From: CAIPVR01 sp049316905
GTDB lineage: Bacteria > Actinomycetota > Acidimicrobiia > Acidimicrobiales > Microtrichaceae
Assembly (NCBI GenBank): GCA_049316905.1
Contig: JBMOJH010000094.1
Span: 1 to 13,376 of the forward strand
Direction: 5' to 3'
DNA length: 13,376 nucleotides
The notes under the pieces were generated by a model. That model was given only the letters and a program-made list of their open reading frames with translations. It did not search any database and was not told the DNA's origin. The translations under genes were made by a program, and so were the position numbers. Numbering within the stretch: position 1 is the stretch's first letter; each line of letters begins with the position of its first letter. Below, piece after piece: positions 13,311 to 13,376 of this stretch.

Positions 13311-13376
13311 ATGGGCACCGGGGGGTTCCGCAGGATCGGTGTGCTGGTGGTCGTGGCCACCGCACTCCTCGCCGGG
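13311..13376 (+). CDS. Start of a secreted or membrane protein (partial)
   Basis: The reading frame opens at ATG 13311 and runs off the right edge after 22 codons. The visible residues (MGTGGFRRIGVLVVVATALL then AG) have a two-arginine n-region and a hydrophobic core of about 13 residues, which is what a Sec signal peptide or an N-terminal membrane anchor looks like. No cysteine of a lipobox is reached within the window. The TACCGT box 6 nt upstream and a 9-bp inverted repeat immediately before it suggest a leaderless and regulated gene. It lies 191 bp downstream of the response regulator on the same strand. The mature protein, and so its function, is outside the window. Confidence 0.6.
   Translation, partial: MGTGGFRRIGVLVVVATALLAG

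Overview
The window is GC-rich DNA from a free-living high-GC bacterium, most likely an actinomycete. The support is GTG starts, very few T-rich terminators, a DinB/mycothiol-type protein of the TIGR03086 kind, a mycobacterial-style NDH-2, an actinobacterial GH15 trehalase-type enzyme, and many genes that start 6-7 nt after a TANNNT box, as leaderless actinobacterial genes do. The class cannot be fixed from the sequence; Acidimicrobiia or a relative is a guess.

Layout. (1) 1-1529, minus strand: a truncated TIM-barrel sugar isomerase/epimerase-like gene and a TerB-like plus Coq4-like two-domain protein. (2) 1670-5758, an accessory patch: a DUF1778/GNAT toxin-antitoxin pair, the C-terminal remnant of a serine recombinase, an initiator tRNA-fMet gene with its own promoter and hairpin, a GNAT acetyltransferase, an RHH/PIN (VapBC-like) pair, surE, and a Phd/PIN (VapBC-like) pair with a perfect 30-bp inverted repeat at its promoter. 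Three toxin-antitoxin modules in under 4 kb around a tRNA gene, next to a recombinase fragment, suggest past integration. (3) 5796-7363, minus strand: a TIGR03086-type DinB-fold protein followed by a short-chain dehydrogenase, overlapping by 4 bp. (4) 7426-10518, plus strand: type II NADH dehydrogenase-like protein, then a GH15 glucoamylase/trehalase-like enzyme 6 bp later. (5) 10619-12282, minus strand: a histone-H1-tailed coiled-coil protein, then a galactose mutarotase, overlapping by 4 bp. A 15-bp-stem hairpin separates this unit from the convergent GH15 gene. (6) 12472-13376, plus strand: an orphan LuxR-type response regulator, a large GC-rich hairpin, a palindrome-rich upstream region, and the first 22 codons of a secreted or membrane protein cut by the window end.

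The most coherent signal beyond the genes is regulatory. Eight of about twelve first genes of transcription units carry TANNNT exactly 6 or 7 nt before the start codon, which implies leaderless transcription. Genes inside operons use 4-bp ATGA/GTGA overlaps, and only three start sites show a clear Shine-Dalgarno sequence. No CRISPR array, complete mobile element or rRNA gene was seen, and no intergenic stretch exceeds 300 bp.
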